A stretch of DNA of 17,451 nucleotides from Dunaliella salina (lineage: Eukaryota > Chlorophyta > Chlorophyceae > Chlamydomonadales > Dunaliellaceae). The number at the start of each line of letters is the position of its first letter. The stretch's first letter is position 1. Below the pieces are notes generated by a model, which had not been told where the DNA came from, ran no database searches, and worked only from the letters and a program-made list of their open reading frames with translations. The DNA is taken from contig MU069745.1 of assembly GCA_002284615.2 (NCBI GenBank), positions 35,253 through 52,703 of the forward strand, read 5' to 3'. The position numbers were made by a program, and so were the translations under genes. Positions 1 through 10,060 of the stretch are shown in pieces.

Positions 1-46
<46 letters not shown>

Positions 47-75
47 CGCGCGCTTGTGCTCTTGTGCTCTTGTGC
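1..75. repeat. (TG)n/(CG)n microsatellite with short octamer repeat
   Basis: Bases 1-38 are pure TG dinucleotides, 39-53 are CG dinucleotides, and 54-75 hold almost three copies of TTGTGCTC. Alternating purine-pyrimidine DNA of this kind can adopt Z-form. The run is cut by the window edge, so its true length is unknown. Confidence 0.95.
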
Positions 76-1076
76 AAGTCAGAGTACATAGTTACACTTA
101 TTGGATGCTGGTGTCCTCTGATTGAGGCCTTTGGAATTAAGTTTATTTTTCATTTCCTGCTCTAGCTCCAGGTGCTTGGCCAAAAACAGACGATTTTGAG
201 CATTTAGTTTGTCACTCTTTCCTCAGATCGCTGCTACCATGGTTCCAAAACTCTGCAGGTATGGAGCGCAGACATCTTTGTTTATCATCAAAACCTTCTT
301 CAAAAATGAAGGAGGCTGTATCACAGAGACAGGGCTTCTGAATGCCAAGTATTGCCAGCAATGCAGGTAGGATAAAGGGTTTCCGGAGTTTGTATGAAGG
401 TGCCAGGCTACTTGTTTTGCGGGTCCTACTAGCAATGGGTGTGGGGGTACAGGGTTGGCAGAGCAAACATGCAGAAGCCGCTAGTTGAAACGCATGACCA
501 CTAATTTTGCAATTGCTGCCGGCTGTGTAAGTGGGCACTTTCATTTGTTTTTGCCAAGTAATATGCTCCTTGTGTTCGCAACAAACAAACAGGTATGGTG
601 CTCGAACTGTCATGAATATGGTGTACATGGTGTTGGTTGGCTTCCACACTTTTCAGCAAACGCAAGATGTCTTGGCCCTTGTTTTTAGCATCGACCATCC
701 TCCCTTTTTGATTTATTCTTGCTTAGGAAGTAAGCACCTCCTTGATCTTTTGAAATAGAAATGCGACATGTTCAAATCTGGCGAAGGGGAGATCAATGTC
801 AAAATGTGGCAAAGGCTCGCCGCCATTCTATTTGCCGTGTCAGGTATTGTAAACCGCCAAACTTGATGCGCTTGGGCTCTTTGATGCGTGAGCATGCATT
901 GCAGAAACTTCCTCCAGAGCCTCGCTTTTGTGGCCAGTTATCTCTGTCCTGTATGCTACAATGCTTTTGAGCTTCCACAGTAGTGCTACTGTGCTTGGGC
1001 TGGTGCAGCAGCATGAGTTTGAAATTTGATATGAACTGTGTGCCTGACTCGATAGCCATCTTTGTCCGTTTTTCAG
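76..1076. other. No firm gene; probable intron or upstream part of the GT90 gene
   Basis: No open frame here shows recognisable protein motifs. Several sites look like plant-type splice signals, for example a T-rich stretch ending in CAG just before 227, CAG followed by GTATGG near 258, CAG followed by GTAGG near 365, and CAG followed by GTATTG near 843. The last would join in phase to the exon starting at 1077 through a 233-nt intron. The peptide it would add does not look like the expected GT90 sequence, so upstream exons are not called. Confidence 0.4.
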
Positions 1077-1470
1077 AAATTGCAGCACCGGACAGAGAGT
1101 GACTACGGCATTCAACTACAAGTACCAGCTCTTGGTGGATGGACATGGCCCTGCGTACGATGCCAGCATCTGGAAGTTGCTCAGCAGAGGCGTGAGCTTT
1201 CAAATAGCTCCTGACGCCGAGCCCCCGTCTCAGCCCGTACCTCTGTACCACATGTTCTACAGCCCGGTCTTGCGAGTGTGGGAAGACTACATCCCCACCA
1301 CTATGTCTGAGTTGGGTGAGGCAGTGCAGTGGTGCTTGAACAATGATGAAAAGTGCTCAAACATTGCTGCAAACGCGCGGAACACTGTGATAAGGGTGCT
1401 GGACCTGAAGGTGGTGCTGGACTACATGATGCGCATCTTGACAAGCCTCCATAACTGGCATCATACATAA
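1077..1470 (+). CDS. Terminal exon of a CAP10/GT90-like glycosyltransferase (partial)
   Basis: The frame runs from a pyrimidine-rich acceptor (TTTTTCAG, ending 1076) to a TAA at 1468-1470, about 130 residues. The peptide contains KYQLLVDGHGPAYDASIWKL, which resembles the core of glycosyltransferase family 90 (CAP10, POGLUT-type). There the pattern is a KY-hydrophobic-DG motif followed by the segment that positions the sugar nucleotide. Downstream come VWEDYIPTTMSELGEAVQW and NNDEKCSNIAANA, matching the family's region for the typical W-x-HYVPV, D-L and IA-x-NA blocks. GT90 enzymes transfer xylose or glucose to proteins or glycans in the secretory pathway. Only the C-terminal third is visible; the signal peptide and the N-terminal half must lie on upstream exons not identified here. 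The acceptor could also be the AG at 1084-1085, which keeps the same phase. It is the only host-like coding sequence I can support. It could be a decayed paralogue. Confidence 0.6.
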
Positions 1471-1637
1471 ATGGCTCATGATGATGATATTCTCAGATCA
1501 TCCCCTGCAGGGTGCAGGCTCTAGGAGTCAACCTTGACCTCGTAACTTCCAGACACCGGAGGAAATAGTGTTGTGCAGTGTCTTCAAAAATCGGACCTTG
1601 TAGCAAAGTGCTGCGTTGCGCACAGGTTGCTCTCCAC

Positions 1638-1701
<64 letters not shown>

Positions 1702-2278
1702 GTGTGTGTGTGTGTCATTTTTTCTAGGGGATATTATTTTTTTCCATTCACTCACTTCTGGGACTTGCCAAGGCCTACCTTGGCACTTCTTGTCTGTATC
1801 CCTACATGCACACACCCTTTTGAATGTACTGTACATGCATAGCATGGTTATTGAGGCATGAAGCATGAGAGCAAGTGACAAATGACAGCGTTTGTTTTGA
1901 GCAACACATCTCATTTTTTCAGCTGATAGGTGTAGATTTGGGTCGGGCACTTAGGTAGACCATATAGCTTTCTGGGTTGGTGTTGCACAGTTCTTAGACC
2001 ATGTGCACCCTTCAGACATGCACTCTCAAAAACAAAGAGCAGTGTGTGCTACTATAGCACTTATTTCTGTTTGTCCATGTGGAGGGTATTGCACGCACTC
2101 TTGGGGAAATTTAGTGTGCATGCCTTTTTTTAAACAACTCCTCTGTGTGTACAGTACAAAACATGGTCAATAAATATGCAGACCACTGAGCAGTGTGTGC
2201 TTGGGCCATTGTTGCACAACGTTTGTTAAGATTTCTTTGAGAATGGTTTAGAAACTCTTCATGTTATGACCGGATCTT
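1471..2278. other. 3' flank of the GT90-like exon, no second gene seen
   Basis: This stretch has no ORF with recognisable motifs; the open frames across the (GA)n tract are repeat artefacts. It carries one AATAAA hexamer at 2169-2174, about 700 bp beyond the stop codon, which may or may not be a polyadenylation signal. No TGTAA, the usual green-algal signal, is evident between the stop codon and this point. Confidence 0.4.
1642..1715. repeat. (GA)n followed by (TG)n microsatellite
   Basis: About 28 GA units (1642-1697) are followed directly by about eight TG units (1699-1715). The tract lies in the 3' flank of the GT90-like exon. Confidence 0.97.
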
Positions 2279-2356
2279 AATAGTGCCCCTAATATTAGTG
2301 TCCCTAATAAGGTGTAGGGACTAATAGTGTCCCTAATAGTGTCCCTAATAGTGTCC
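2279..2356. repeat. 12-bp tandem repeat, unit CCCTAATAGTGT
   Basis: Three near-perfect adjacent units lie at about 2323-2356, preceded by diverged units from 2279. The array abuts the LINE-B fragment that follows. CCCTAA occurs inside the unit, but the 12-bp period is not that of a telomere. Confidence 0.85.
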
Positions 2357-2358
2357 AG

Positions 2359-2931
<573 letters not shown>

Positions 2932-3058
2932 AAGTAGATCTATGCTGGACACAGCCAGGGTGCATTAAGGCAAAACCCAATAGTTAGAGCTGGCACTACA
3001 GTGAGTCCCACCAATGGAGGCAAGCTGTAAGCACTCAGGCTAATGTGGGTCCGGCGGG
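2932..3058 (-). mobile_element. LINE-B 3' tail, inverted fragment
   Basis: Read on the minus strand, the segment gives CCGGACCCACATTAG, a GTGCCAG-type block, GCCTTAATGCACCCTGG and a small hairpin (CTGG and CCAG at 2945-2958). This is the same order as the 3' end of the LINE-B insertion at 13575-13725. GACCCACATTAG encodes the family's Asp-Pro-His-stop C terminus. It is a severely 5'-truncated, diverged copy. Confidence 0.75.
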
Positions 3059-3165
3059 CGATTTCGTTGATGGGGTTCACTGTTAGTGTCAGTGCTGACT
3101 GTTGGGTCTTTCCACAATGCACGCAGGCTACGTCTAGCACAGACTTTCACTTTACTCTTGTGCAC
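3059..3165 (+). mobile_element. LINE-B 3' tail, forward fragment
   Basis: GGGGTTCACTGTTAGTGTCA, GACTGTTGGGTCTTTCC, CAATGCACGC and then ACTTTCACTTT follow the same order as the LINE-B 3' end at 13634-13720. Its hairpin is degenerate. It sits 5'-to-5' with the inverted tail on its left, so the two form an imperfect inverted repeat. Confidence 0.7.
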
Positions 3166-3184
3166 CACAAAGCAGCATTCCTCA

Positions 3185-3510
3185 CAGGAAAGAAAGAAAA
3201 AGAAAAGTCTACGCAAGCCAAAGGCTGCGTGCATTAAGGGAAGAACCCCTAACAAAACTTAGAGGCCTCACCAGAGGACGCTCTTCCTAAACTAGACAGA
3301 ACTAGCCTAGGAAAGAGCGAGAGACAAAACTAATGGGGATCCGGAGGATTGTTTGCCATGCCCCTGAGCGCTCGGATTCTCCTTCTTCCATCCTCAGCCG
3401 CCTCCACGCGCCCAGCAAACCCCCTCCCAGTTGCCCCCTGAAAGCAAAGTGCATTTCTAGTGTTAATGATGGTGGATAATCTTTGGATGGCATGGTCCCT
3501 GAGCTTGGAT
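3185..3510 (-). mobile_element. LINE-B 3' end, inverted, longer fragment
   Basis: On the minus strand the sequence reads through a G-rich block, a GATCCCCATTAG (Asp-Pro-His-stop) block, CCTCTGGTGAGG, TTCCCTTAATGCACGC, a hairpin at 3211-3230 (ACGCA and GCC pairing with GGC and TGCGT, one bulge), and a T/C-rich tail. All lie in the order of the LINE-B 3' end. The upstream limit near 3510 is approximate. Confidence 0.7.
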
Positions 3511-3553
3511 GCTAGTAATTTGGCTTTCTGTTTGGTTAGACCCAGATTTATGA

Positions 3554-4222
3554 GAGGCCATTACATTTTTAGATGATCTAAAGAACACGCCTGCCAAACA
3601 AACTAAAACATTTCAGACACTCTGCAATGAACCGGCCTCTGATACAGTTGAAACGCTGGCAGAAGGCATCTCTAGCCTCATTCACTCCTCGTACCAAGTA
3701 GCATTGAAAGTGTACAACACAAAAACTATCTCCTCAGACCACAACCACTACAACCCAAGGACTACAAGCAATAAACGGCACAACCTGAAAAAGAAGCTTT
3801 CCTTGATCAGGAACGTCCAGTCTCAGCTGACCTCCCTTGCCATCAACACAACTGGCTGCGCCTCAACTATTTTGAAGCAAAATAGGGGAAATGCGAATCT
3901 CAGTAAAGCCATCTCCAAACTTAAGAGCCTTCAACTGGACATCCCCCCTCTTTCACAACTACAGCTCTCTGAGAGCGCTAAACAAGCCATACCTTACATA
4001 GAGGAAACACGCAATAAAAACAACTTCAGCATTGCTCGTAAGGAGATGCAAAAAACAATCAACACAAACCCCAAACAAGCACACAAGGAAATCTTCAAAG
4101 ACAAAAATTTGCAACCAAGAACAGATCTCCAAGCACTCCGAGATCCAGAAACAGGTAATATTGAGACTGAACCAACCAAGCAGGCACAGATTGTTGAAAT
4201 CTATTACACACACAGGCTATGA
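3554..4222 (+). pseudogene. LINE-A1 linker upstream of RT
   Basis: The frame is open from just after the TGA at 3551 to a TGA at 4220-4222, about 222 residues; no convincing initiator is needed because this is internal to a longer ancestral ORF. The peptide is Lys-, Gln- and Leu-rich and partly helical in character, with the stretch NLKKKLSLIRNVQSQL and later KEIFKDKNLQPRTDL. That is the usual style of the connector between a LINE nuclease and its RT. No catalytic residues are seen. A single-base frame change near 4205-4222 separates it from the RT frame. Confidence 0.65.
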
Positions 4223-6350
4223 GGGCAGTAAATATCAAACATGGCAAGTATCTCCCAGGCGAAGCCCCACGAAATTGTCCCTGGGAGCAGGCTTATCACT
4301 CTGCCCCTGTGCCAGACGCATTTGCTCTACAATCAAGGATCACACAAGACAAATCGGACGGGAAGGATCAAAGAGACTGGCTCCACTCCAAAATCATGGA
4401 CAAAAGTGCCTTTAGTGGATGCATCAAAACCCTCAGTAACAACAAATCTCCAGGACCAGATGGAATAGTGAAGGAGATCCTTAGAATGCTCTCCCCCGAA
4501 ATCCAAGAAAGCATTCATAAGCTCTTCATCATCATGTGGGCTACACGCCTCACCCTGGTGTCTTGGAAAATCAGTGAGACTATCCTCATTGACAAAAACA
4601 AAGGAGAGGAGACAGATATATCCTCCTACAGGCCCATTGGTCTAGCCAACAAGCTTTACAAGCTCTGGACGCGCATGGTCACTAATACTCTCTATGAATA
4701 CGCAGAAGCACACTCCCTCCTGAGTTCCACACAAGCTGGTTTCCGGAATCAAAAATTTTTGCACCATCCACCAACTCCAAAACGTTATCATGGGACTTGA
4801 AGATGCAAAAATTTTCGGAAAAGATTTCTATGCCCTTATTGTAGATTTTACCTCAGCCTTTAACACTACTGACCATGACAGGATGCTCTGGATAATGTAC
4901 AGTTCGGGCTTCCCCACTGTTGCCGTAGACACCGTCAAAAATCTATATGAAAATACCACTACTCAAGTAAGACTGCCTTCAGGGGTTAGCACTAAGCAAA
5001 TTCACGTTGACAGAGGAACAATTCAAGGTGATACACTCTCACCCTTTCTCTTTCTCCTCTACATGGAGCCCCTCCTGCGTTGGCTGCATGTTGGAGGGCG
5101 CGGCTATAAACATGGTTGTGTCCCAGGCCAAACCACTACCGACAACCACCTTGCGAATAACCTTAGCAGCGCTGCTTTTGCTGATGATCTCCTCTGTCCA
5201 ACTAGCACAATGCAAGATCTGCAAGCACAAGCCAGAAAGCTCACCCTCTACTCTGACTGGGCTGCACTCATTATTTCCAGCAGCAAGACTAAGGCTACCG
5301 GTATTCTACACAGTTATTCCAGAAAAGATCACAATGGGGTGACTCCTTCACAAGCACTCCATCAAAAACTGCAAGGAAAAATAGAAATCCAAGGACAGAA
5401 GGCCCAGTTCCTCGCTTCAAGTGAGCCCTTCCTCTATCTTGGAGTTCAAATAACAATGGACCTTAACTGGAAGCACCAGATTCAGCGAATGACTTATAAC
5501 CTCAAAAATAAGGTTGATAATCTCGAAGCATCCTATGCATCATGGATATCCCCACGCCAAGTGCTAAACATAGTCTGCACAGCCATAATCCCTAGCCTTG
5601 CTTACTCTTTTGCAGTAACTCCCTGCACCTCTGTTGACCTTATCATCTGGGACACCATGGTAGACAGAATGGTCAAACACAAAAACAAACTTTGGAAAAC
5701 CACAGCTGCAGCAATCATCCGCGAAGATCCTGTTAATTTTGGACTTGGACGCACTTCAATCTGTGTAGAATACCATAGACGCCAGGCTTTTGCTCTCTCT
5801 TCCAGCCTTGAGGACCCCTCAGTAAGACACCGCACAGTTAGCCTCAACCTCCTAACTAAGCAGATAGAAAACCTAAATACTTTATCTAAAACCTACCTCA
5901 CCAAACAAAAAGGTACAACTCTGCACATTAAACGTCAGCTCAACTATAACATGCGCGCTCGCCAGCTCACTGGCATCCATTCCAGCAAGCTCCATCTCAT
6001 GAGAAATGGCACTAGTGTGTTCAAGGATGAGCTAGAGCACATTTGTGAAGGCCTTACCTTGCACAAGCCACCTCCACACAATCTCCCTACTCTCATCACC
6101 TGCATTATGCAACCTCTGCTGAGTATGGGAATCAGTAAGCTACATGAGCTTGCATCTCGTCGCAAAACTCACGTCATCTCAGTTTCTCAACTTCAGGCTA
6201 AACCCCCCAAGGTGAACTACAAATGTAAAATTGTGCTTAACAGGCTGGCAGCTCTTGTCAACCTTGCTCCACAAGAAGAACTGAACACATCCTTAATCCA
6301 AAAGATCATTGCCTACAAAAATACTGAAGCAAATACTCCCAGTTTTTTGT
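4219..6350 (+). pseudogene. LINE-A1 reverse transcriptase (two frames)
   Basis: The first part (4219 to about 4755) has NNKSPGPDGIVKEIL, then SYRPIGLANKLYKLW and AGFRN, typical of the N-terminal LINE RT blocks. A frame change lies in the A5T5 run near 4751-4760. The second part, from about 4760, carries motif A VDFTSAFNTTDHDRM (catalytic Asp at 4844), motif B RGTIQGDTLSPFLFLLYMEP and motif C FADD (5177-5188). These are followed by a KTKATGIL-like block, a FLYLGV motif and a long thumb. Both Asp pairs are intact. The second segment stays open for more than 500 codons, which argues that this copy is not very old and that TAA, TAG and TGA are all true stops in this organism. The protein would synthesise cDNA by target-primed reverse transcription in the nucleus. 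Confidence 0.92.
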
Positions 6351-7829
6351 CGTATCAACGACACCCATGTAAGCGGCCTTACCAACACAAACACGGGTGG
6401 GGAACAGCCCCCCCACACCCAGGTTTGTCAACCAACAAGCCCCCAACCCAACTTCAACCCCCTCACTCAAGCAGTGCCGCCGCCACAGCCTCGCTCCACA
6501 CCTTACTACAGACATAACCACACCGGACGCCGCCTCAGACGTACAGCCAATCATCCTACACCCATCAGTTGTCCTGAAACACAACCAGTTGCAGATGCCA
6601 TGGAAATGCAATCACTCGAGGAGCCTCTCAGCAAAAGATCTCGCTCCAATGCTACACTCAACATTACACCCACACAAATACTCCATCACTCTACAGGCAG
6701 ACTCACTACAAGTTTGAATACCCAGGCTCCGGCCATACAAAATACTACTGTTGAAGGGCCACCCAGCAAACGCACGCGTTCAGCTTTGAGAAATACCCCT
6801 TCTTTCATGTCCCAATTCAGCCAGGCTACCCCAAATAATAGCAGCTCACATGGTTGCCTAAGCACTGCTCACCATACCCCTACACGGTCCAAAACCCCAA
6901 GCACTAAACACCAACATCCGACAGATAATTGTCTCAACCCTCGGAAACAAACTCATATTCCACACAGCCTAGATACTCAAACAAACGGACCCAGAAAGAA
7001 GAGGCAACAATTGCTCCACACAGACAGACAGATCGTTTCCCCAGCCATCCACTCTCTACGCTCGCCTTCCCAAGGCCCAAAAGTCTGGAAATATAGGAGA
7101 GAGACAGCCAAGAAACTTGCTAAAGAGGCTACTGCTAGCCATGCTATCAGTTCTACCTTCTATCATGATTTAGATATTACCCACATAGATGATTGGAGAA
7201 TTTCTGCAGAGAACAAGAAAGAACAATCAAGCTTCCCTGCCCACCTCCAAATGCAATACCACACCCATTACGCACCCATGATTATTGAAAAATGGGCCCT
7301 GCCACTGTTCAAACAAGCTAACCTTGTACATGAAAATATCTCACCTGCTGCTCGCACTGATATTGAGTGTGCCTGCTGCCAAATATGTAATTACCATCAT
7401 AGTTATGAAACAGAAACCTTCGATCCTCCATTTCCTGATATGTGTATTTGTGATGTGTGCCACCGGATGTACCATTGGGAATGCATGAAGGAACTTGGAT
7501 GCTACTCGGATGAGCAAAGACAAGAAATTGCAACGGTTAACACATGGGCATGCCCCGTCTGTGCAAGCCTAAATGATGCCCAAAAAACTGATAGAGAGCA
7601 ACAGACTAAGCAAGAACTCTGGAGGGTCACTTGGAAACCCTCTTGGGAATCAGAGGATTTACAGGAGACGTGGCCTAAATTCAAAGAGTGTTTGCTTAAG
7701 TTTGAAGCACAACAAAGCGAGCCTAACCTTTCAACACCCACGGCAGATTCTACCCTCTCGAATCTTGAAAGACAAGGCTTTGAAAAACCTAATGAAACCA
7801 ATTTGTGGCAGCAAAAATTGGACACATAA
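6309..7829 (+). pseudogene. LINE-A1 proline-rich basic region and PHD finger
   Basis: After a frame change near the T6 run at 6343-6348, a 500-residue frame runs to a TAA at 7827-7829. The first half is rich in Pro, Gln, Thr and Ser. It has three basic patches (PLSKRSRS near 6625, PPSKRTRS near 6760, PRKKRQQ near 6992) that look like nuclear-localisation or nucleic-acid-binding signals. The second half contains a zinc-binding C4HC3 arrangement at about 7377-7562: CQIC, then CDVC, YHWEC, and finally WACPVC. This spacing fits a PHD finger; PHD fingers commonly bind histone H3 tails. The same region is present in copy A2. The TAA is followed by the same frame continuing into the next domain. Confidence 0.8.
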
Positions 7830-8790
7830 TTGCGCAACAAAATCACATTTGATACTGACCCCACTAATCCACAAGCAGACATAAAACCTACAAGCTCATG
7901 CGAATATTGGCTGCGTGAGGTTGACCTCATAACTTACACGGATGAGCAACCCCCTTATCCAGTGTCACCTGACACAGGATCCCACAGCCGTTCTCCCCCT
8001 ACTCCAACACCCCTCATTCTCCCAGAAATCTACTAGGCACACGTGGCTTGCATATATAATACGCGAGGCAAATGTGTTGGTATGATATCCCCTAACCGCT
8101 TCCAAATCCTCTACAGGGCTTTTTATGGAGCCAAGCTTGCTGGCATGCACGAGAAAATGACACCACCTCCTGGCAGCTTTGCCACTGAGCTGCAAGGACT
8201 TCTTACCCGCAAATCCATGCTTGAAAGAAAGTCTAGCAAGAAGATCAAAGACTCTTTTTCAAGAGCCCTTTTAAATCACATTCATACTGCCTTTCAAAAT
8301 TTGGCTTTGCTAACCTAAGAAAAAATGGCCTCCCCACTAGACCACAGCCCACATTTCCAGAATTATTGGAGTGCGGACTCCAGAGATACTCTTTTTGGTG
8401 CCATACATAATGCCTTCTCATCCAAATTTTCAGGCTTCTCAGTCTGCCATCCCATTTATGACGAGGGAATCATGACCCAAGCTTTGCAACATGCCATTTA
8501 CTCTACCATTCTCAACACAGAAGCCACTGCTACATTCATGTTCCTTCCGGCTTGGAATAAGAACATGATAGCCAACCCCTACTCCAAACTTGTCACTGCC
8601 TAAACACACCTCTGTGACAACCTTGGAACCATACCTCGCAAAACACTTGTTTACAGTGCCCCTCAATCATGCCCTAATCAAGAGATATTTCTACCTCAGC
8701 ATACCTGGGACCTTTGTATCTTTGCTGTTTGGAACACTGCAGCTCGAGTTCATCTCAACAATCATAACAAAGACTGGCTACAGGGCCTGA
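7830..8790 (+). pseudogene. LINE-A1 PCIF1-like methyltransferase-related domain
   Basis: The frame of the PHD segment continues, broken by TAG (8034), TAA (8316) and TAA (8601). Blocks in order are NRFQILYRAFYGAK, KMASPLDH, YWSADSRDTLFGAI, SGFSVCHPIYDE, ATATFMFLPAWN and AVWNTAARVHLNNHNKDW. Their order and spacing resemble the C-terminal catalytic region of PCIF1 (CAPAM), which methylates cap-adjacent adenosine in mRNA. The PCIF1 counterparts are an ASPL block, an xFGS block, the NPPF active-site motif, a hydrophobic strand ending in PEW, and an AVHNTA block. At the NPPF position this copy reads CHPI, so adenine N6 methyl transfer is doubtful. The assignment rests on my reading of motifs, not on a profile search. 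If right, the domain could act on the element's RNA or DNA, or serve as a non-catalytic binder. Confidence 0.6.
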
Positions 8791-9665
8791 AAGGAGATTT
8801 GAAAGAAGCCACACAGTGGAAGCTGACGAATGTTAACAGCCACCCTGTCCTGAATCCCATGCATGCTCACATGCAAGGCTTCAATAAACTGGAACGCCTC
8901 CCTTTTGACAAACAACACGTCTCTAAACACCCTAGAAATTTACATTTGAGTACCCAAGATACAGACTTGGTGCCCAGCCAATCCAGAACTCCCCTAACTC
9001 TCAAAGTTGCTGATTGGAGGACATGGGCATACACAAATGGCAGCTGCCTCGTCCGTAACAGAAAGCAAGAAACTGGAGCAGGCGTCTACTGCCCGTCCAC
9101 TGACAGCAGGAACTTTGTAGGTCCAAACGGTGCCGGGATTACTAAAACCATCACTAGAGCTGAATTAGCAGCAATTGCTGCTGCTATCATTACCAAATAT
9201 GCAGATATTGCATCAGACAGCCTCACCTCTTTCAATCAAATACATAAACAGCTTCTCTATCCTGAAAGACATCTGAGGCATATCCAAGGAGACGTCCTTA
9301 AAATGATTTCAACGCTCATTAGAGACTTTCATACCAAAATTCGAATTTACAAAGTGAAGTCCCATGCTGGCATCGCTGGAAATGAATGTGCAGATGCCGT
9401 TGCGAAGCATCAGGCAAAGCAAGCCCAGAACTGTGTGGCAGACACCGAGATACCTGGTGCAGGTCTTGGTGGAAATCCATTTACAAATATTTTCTGGATA
9501 GCCAAGGAAGAAAGAGTGCATGCTGCAGGCACATCTACGGGTCCCCCACCCGCCCCCAAGCTCACCTATCTCCCAAATCTTCAAGATGCTCTCAAATCCC
9601 ACATACATTCTAAACACAAACTTGGATATGCCAATGCCAGAACTGGTTACTACTCTTACTATTGA
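8791..9665 (+). pseudogene. LINE-A1 RNase H domain with altered first Asp
   Basis: The frame continues to a TGA at 9663-9665. RNase H blocks are WAYTNGSCLV (first acidic position), GAGVYC, ITRAELAAIAAAI (catalytic Glu), IASDSLTSF (second Asp) and KSHAGIAGNECADAVAK (final Asp). At codon 9036-9038 the expected Asp of TDGS is AAT (Asn); copy A2 has GAT there (11871-11873). The domain would degrade the RNA strand of the RNA-DNA hybrid after first-strand synthesis. With Asn at this site the copy is probably inactive. Confidence 0.9.
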
Positions 9666-10060
9666 AACTTATTACCGCAAGTAGATAAAAAAATCAGCAA
9701 TGCCTTCAAAAATATGCCCAACACCTCTGTACCCATGAAGCGTACCATCCTGCAGTACCGCACGGGCACCCTCTACGACCAAAAACATGCAGTACGTTCC
9801 AAAAAGTCAACTGATCCATCTTGCCCCCTCTCAGGCTGCCATCATTTGGACAGCGCGCTACACATGCTCTCAGGCTGCCAAATTCATATCATCTCCAACA
9901 TGAGAATTGAACGCCATAACATTGCAGGCAGAATGAGTACAAAAGCCCTCAGCAAATGCCCTGTAGGGGCAGGCATGGTCTACACAGACATTGGAAGCGA
10001 TTTTAAGCTTGCTCAACACAACCTCCAACTCCCTACACTGCCTCAAACAGAACTTTACCT
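9666..10060 (+). pseudogene. LINE-A1 CCHC zinc knuckle preceding the RLE
   Basis: The same frame as RNase H continues past the TGA. It contains CPLSGCHHLDSALHMLSGC (9822-9890), then RIERHNIAGRM. A Cys-x4-Cys ... His ... Cys knuckle followed by an Arg-His-Asn/Asp block just before the nuclease is the signature seen in R2-type RLE LINEs. The frame runs on without meaning to 10130, but the nuclease lies one frame back, so a frame change must fall between 10007 and 10130. Confidence 0.8.

Noticed and set aside
799..1251. Minus-strand open frame antisense to the GT90-like exon
   Set aside because: It has no motifs and is the mirror of the coding exon and its upstream flank.
2279..2356. CCCTAA-containing repeat as an interstitial telomere
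   Set aside because: The period is 12 bp (CCCTAATAGTGT), not 6 or 7, and only a few units are present.
3000..3540. An APE endonuclease domain at the 5' end of LINE-A1
   Set aside because: This region is accounted for by inverted and forward LINE-B tails, and no APE motifs were found in any frame.
7827..9665. Variant genetic code with stop codons read as amino acids
   Set aside because: The RT segment has more than 500 codons without any stop, and both the host exon and the LINE-B fragment end normally at TAA or TAG.
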